DNA of 7,301 bases, from contig JAJYPO010000110.1 of NCBI GenBank assembly GCA_021795275.1, positions 1-7,301 of the forward strand. The letters run 5' to 3'. Position 1 is the stretch's first letter. Each line of letters starts with the position of its first letter. The notes beneath the pieces are model-generated. The model did not search any database, had not been told where the DNA came from, and was given only the letters and a program-made list of their open reading frames with translations. The stretch comes from Nitrospirota bacterium (lineage in GTDB: Bacteria > Nitrospirota_A > Leptospirillia > Leptospirillales > Leptospirillaceae). Shown here in pieces: positions 5,547 to 7,301 of the stretch. A program made the position numbers and the translations under genes.

Positions 5547-6366
5547 CGGGGGCCCCCAGAGGCACCCGGAAATCCGCGCCTCTCTCCAGGTCGTCGCGAA
5601 GCCGCGACAGCAGGGCCCAGACCTCGGCGCTGTCTTTTAGCAGGAAGGCCCCGGGGTCGAGACCCGAAGGAGGCTCTCCGACCCAGAACCCCCGTCCCCC
5701 CAGGGCCACGGCATGGTTGACGGCCGCGAGGTCGGTCGTGTCGTCTCCCACCATCACCGGAAAGAAGCCTCCGGGTTCTTTTCCCTCCTCCCGGGCAAGG
5801 AGGTCCAGGAAGAAATCCATCGTCTCCTCCTTCGTCACGCCTCCGAGAGGGCGGATCTCCCAGACCATCTTGCCCTCGAAGATGCGGAACCGGTCCCGCT
5901 CCCCCCAGCTCTGGAACAGCCTTTCCACCCCCGAAAGCAATCTGGTCCGACCCTCCGGCTCCACCCCCCGGTAATGGAGCGACAGGCTGAACTCCTTGAT
6001 CTCGGCCAGAGCACCGGGAACCTTCCCTGCCAGAGCCCTGATCGAAGGGCTCCAGTCCGAGAGGGCCTGCCGGGCCCGCATGGCCTCGGGATGGATCGTG
6101 AGGCGATCCCGGAACCGGCGGACCGCCCCGTGGTCGCCGGAGAGTCCCGAGAGCGCGGGGACGGGCAGACGGCCCTCGATATCGGGGAAGGCGCGCCCGG
6201 AAATGACGAAGACGGGGAGAAGACGGCCGAGGGCCTCCAGAAGGTCCCGTTCGCGGGGATCGAGATGAACCGTGTCGGGGCGGGGGGCGATCGGAGCCAG
6301 GGTCCCGTCGAAGTCGAGGAAGAGGACGGGGCTGAGGGAGTTCTTTCCCGCAAGGGGAGGCATCAT
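5533..6366 (-). CDS. otsB: Trehalose-6-phosphate phosphatase
   Basis: This encodes a 277-residue cytoplasmic HAD-superfamily phosphatase that removes phosphate from trehalose 6-phosphate to give trehalose, a compatible solute. HAD motif I is DFDGTL (18-23), with Asp18 the nucleophile and Asp20 the general acid. Motif II is ISGR (55-58). GDHGA (77-81), EGKMVWEIRP (164-173, Lys166) and VTKEE (177-181) follow, and motif IV is GDDTTD (207-212). All expected catalytic residues and the usual family length are present. The start is the first of two adjacent ATGs; it overlaps the otsA stop as ATGA, implying translational coupling. The alternative start, three bases downstream, removes only one Met. 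No strong ribosome site precedes it, which fits coupling. Its 3' end overlaps the reductase gene on the other strand. Confidence 0.92.
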   Translation of the reverse strand: MMPPLAGKNSLSPVLFLDFDGTLAPIAPRPDTVHLDPRERDLLEALGRLLPVFVISGRAFPDIEGRLPVPALSGLSGDHGAVRRFRDRLTIHPEAMRARQALSDWSPSIRALAGKVPGALAEIKEFSLSLHYRGVEPEGRTRLLSGVERLFQSWGERDRFRIFEGKMVWEIRPLGGVTKEETMDFFLDLLAREEGKEPGGFFPVMVGDDTTDLAAVNHAVALGGRGFWVGEPPSGLDPGAFLLKDSAEVWALLSRLRDDLERGADFRVPLGAPVRKG

Positions 6367-7301
6367 CGTCCGGACGAAGCGGAAAGCGTTCCGAGCGCCC
6401 GAAGGTTGTCCGCCATCCAGCGGCAGACGTTGTTGCGCTCGATCGCGGCCACGGCCCGGTCGTTCTTGCGTCTCCGGATCTCCGGATCGAGGGAGAGCCC
6501 CTGATGGATGAGGCGCGCGGAAAGCGCGGCGTCGAAGGGATCGATCAGGGTCAGCCCTTCCATGGTCTGGGCCGCCCCCGTGTGGCGACTCAGGAAGAGA
6601 ACGCCGTCGCCGCCCCGCTGACAGGCCAGGAACTCCTTGGCCACAAGGTTCATCCCGTCCTTCGTGGCCGTGATGAGCGCCCCTGCCGAGAATCGGTAAA
6701 GCGGAGCAAGGATTTCCTGGGGAAGGGAGCGGGCGATGGTTCTCGCCGGCTTCCAGTCCGGACTTCCGAAACGGGCGTTGAGGCGGTCGACTGCCCGTTG
6801 AACCTGTCCGGCATACCGCCGGTAGGCCTCCACGGACTGCCGGCTGGGTGGTGCCACCTGAAGAAGGGACAGGGTTCCGATCCGTTCGGGATAGCGGGCA
6901 AAAAACTCCTCCAGGATGGCGATCCGCTCGAGGAAGCCCTTGGAGTAGTCCATCCGCTCGACGGAAATGAGATAAGGGGCGATTTCCTCCCCGGACTCCA
7001 GGAGTCCGGCCTCCCGAAGAATCTCCCGGGCACCCCGGATTCCCCCGGCATCCCTGGAGAGGCGGTCGAAGTGGAAAGGATCGATCGATACGGGATAGAC
7101 TCCCAGGGAAAGGCTCCGGCGTCCTCCCTCCGTCAGGACGGAGAGCCGTTCGCCGTCCCAGGAGGCCCGGTCCCCGTGAAGAAGGCGGACCGTCTCCAGG
7201 AACCGGTCGCGGTATCCTTCGGTCTGAAACCCGATCCGGTCGTGGCAAAGAAGTCCGTCCACCAGTTCGGAAAGCCAGGGAAGCCCCTCTGCCGAAGGAA
7301 T
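6363..7301 (-). CDS. otsA: Trehalose-6-phosphate synthase, 5' end beyond the window
   Basis: This is the C-terminal 312 codons of a GT20 glycosyltransferase, which joins glucose from a nucleotide sugar to glucose 6-phosphate. The frame runs open to the right edge, reading IPSAEGLPWLSELV and then DGLLCHDRIGFQT, typical of the middle of OtsA; roughly the first third, including the N-terminal Rossmann domain, is missing. Visible motifs are YPVSIDPFHF, VERMDYSKG (sugar-nucleotide-binding Arg and Lys), APPSRQSVEAY, ATKDGMNLVAKEF (family usually LRDGMNLVAKE) and SRHTGAAQTM. The Lys in place of Arg before DGMNLV is conservative. The gene ends in ATGA with otsB, so the two enzymes of the pathway are made together; order here is A then B, opposite to E. 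coli otsBA. Its promoter and start lie outside the window. Confidence 0.92.
   Translation of the reverse strand: MPSAEGLPWLSELVDGLLCHDRIGFQTEGYRDRFLETVRLLHGDRASWDGERLSVLTEGGRRSLSLGVYPVSIDPFHFDRLSRDAGGIRGAREILREAGLLESGEEIAPYLISVERMDYSKGFLERIAILEEFFARYPERIGTLSLLQVAPPSRQSVEAYRRYAGQVQRAVDRLNARFGSPDWKPARTIARSLPQEILAPLYRFSAGALITATKDGMNLVAKEFLACQRGGDGVLFLSRHTGAAQTMEGLTLIDPFDAALSARLIHQGLSLDPEIRRRKNDRAVAAIERNNVCRWMADNLRALGTLSASSGR

Noticed and set aside
1..7301. CRISPR array, tRNA, rRNA or integration site
   Set aside because: I saw no regularly spaced repeats, no cloverleaf or T-loop signature, no rRNA-like stretch and no paired attachment repeats.

Overview
The window is a 7.3 kb, GC-rich, densely coding stretch of what looks like a Gram-negative bacterial chromosome. 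Signs of this are an ADP-heptose epimerase for lipopolysaccharide (LPS) core, exported periplasmic proteins and a c-type cytochrome. The transposase remnant and the mix of cytochrome, ferredoxin and trehalose genes remind me of acidophilic Nitrospirota such as Leptospirillum. That placement is from memory of family resemblance and is tentative.

Layout from left to right. Positions 58-666 (minus) hold the C-terminal part of a TnpB / IS200-IS605 OrfB-type protein, lacking its N-terminus and one zinc-ribbon cysteine, so it is probably dead. Positions 667-1046 contain no convincing gene, but the second half has several hairpins just ahead of a ferredoxin gene. Positions 1047-1382 (plus) encode a small thioredoxin-fold [2Fe-2S] ferredoxin. 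It faces, across 9 bases, the end of a minus-strand operon read right to left: an hldD-type epimerase (3580-4500), a 605-residue exported protein with a catalytically dead M48-like domain plus TPR-like helices (1739-3556), and a small periplasmic monohaem cytochrome c (1392-1742). The last two genes overlap by GTGA. Divergent from hldD, a dTDP-4-dehydrorhamnose reductase-like gene (about 4644-5546, plus) has a leader that contains a hairpin followed by six T. It converges on, and overlaps by 14 bases, a minus-strand otsA-otsB pair for trehalose synthesis (otsB 5533-6366; otsA 6363 to the window edge, partial) joined by an ATGA overlap.

Functionally the window combines envelope sugar metabolism (heptose epimerase, deoxysugar reductase), a possible envelope-assembly factor, electron carriers in cytoplasm and periplasm, and synthesis of a compatible solute. 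All genes except the transposon relic look intact. The least explained item is the pseudo-M48/TPR protein placed between the heptose epimerase and the cytochrome. I see no complete new multi-gene system.
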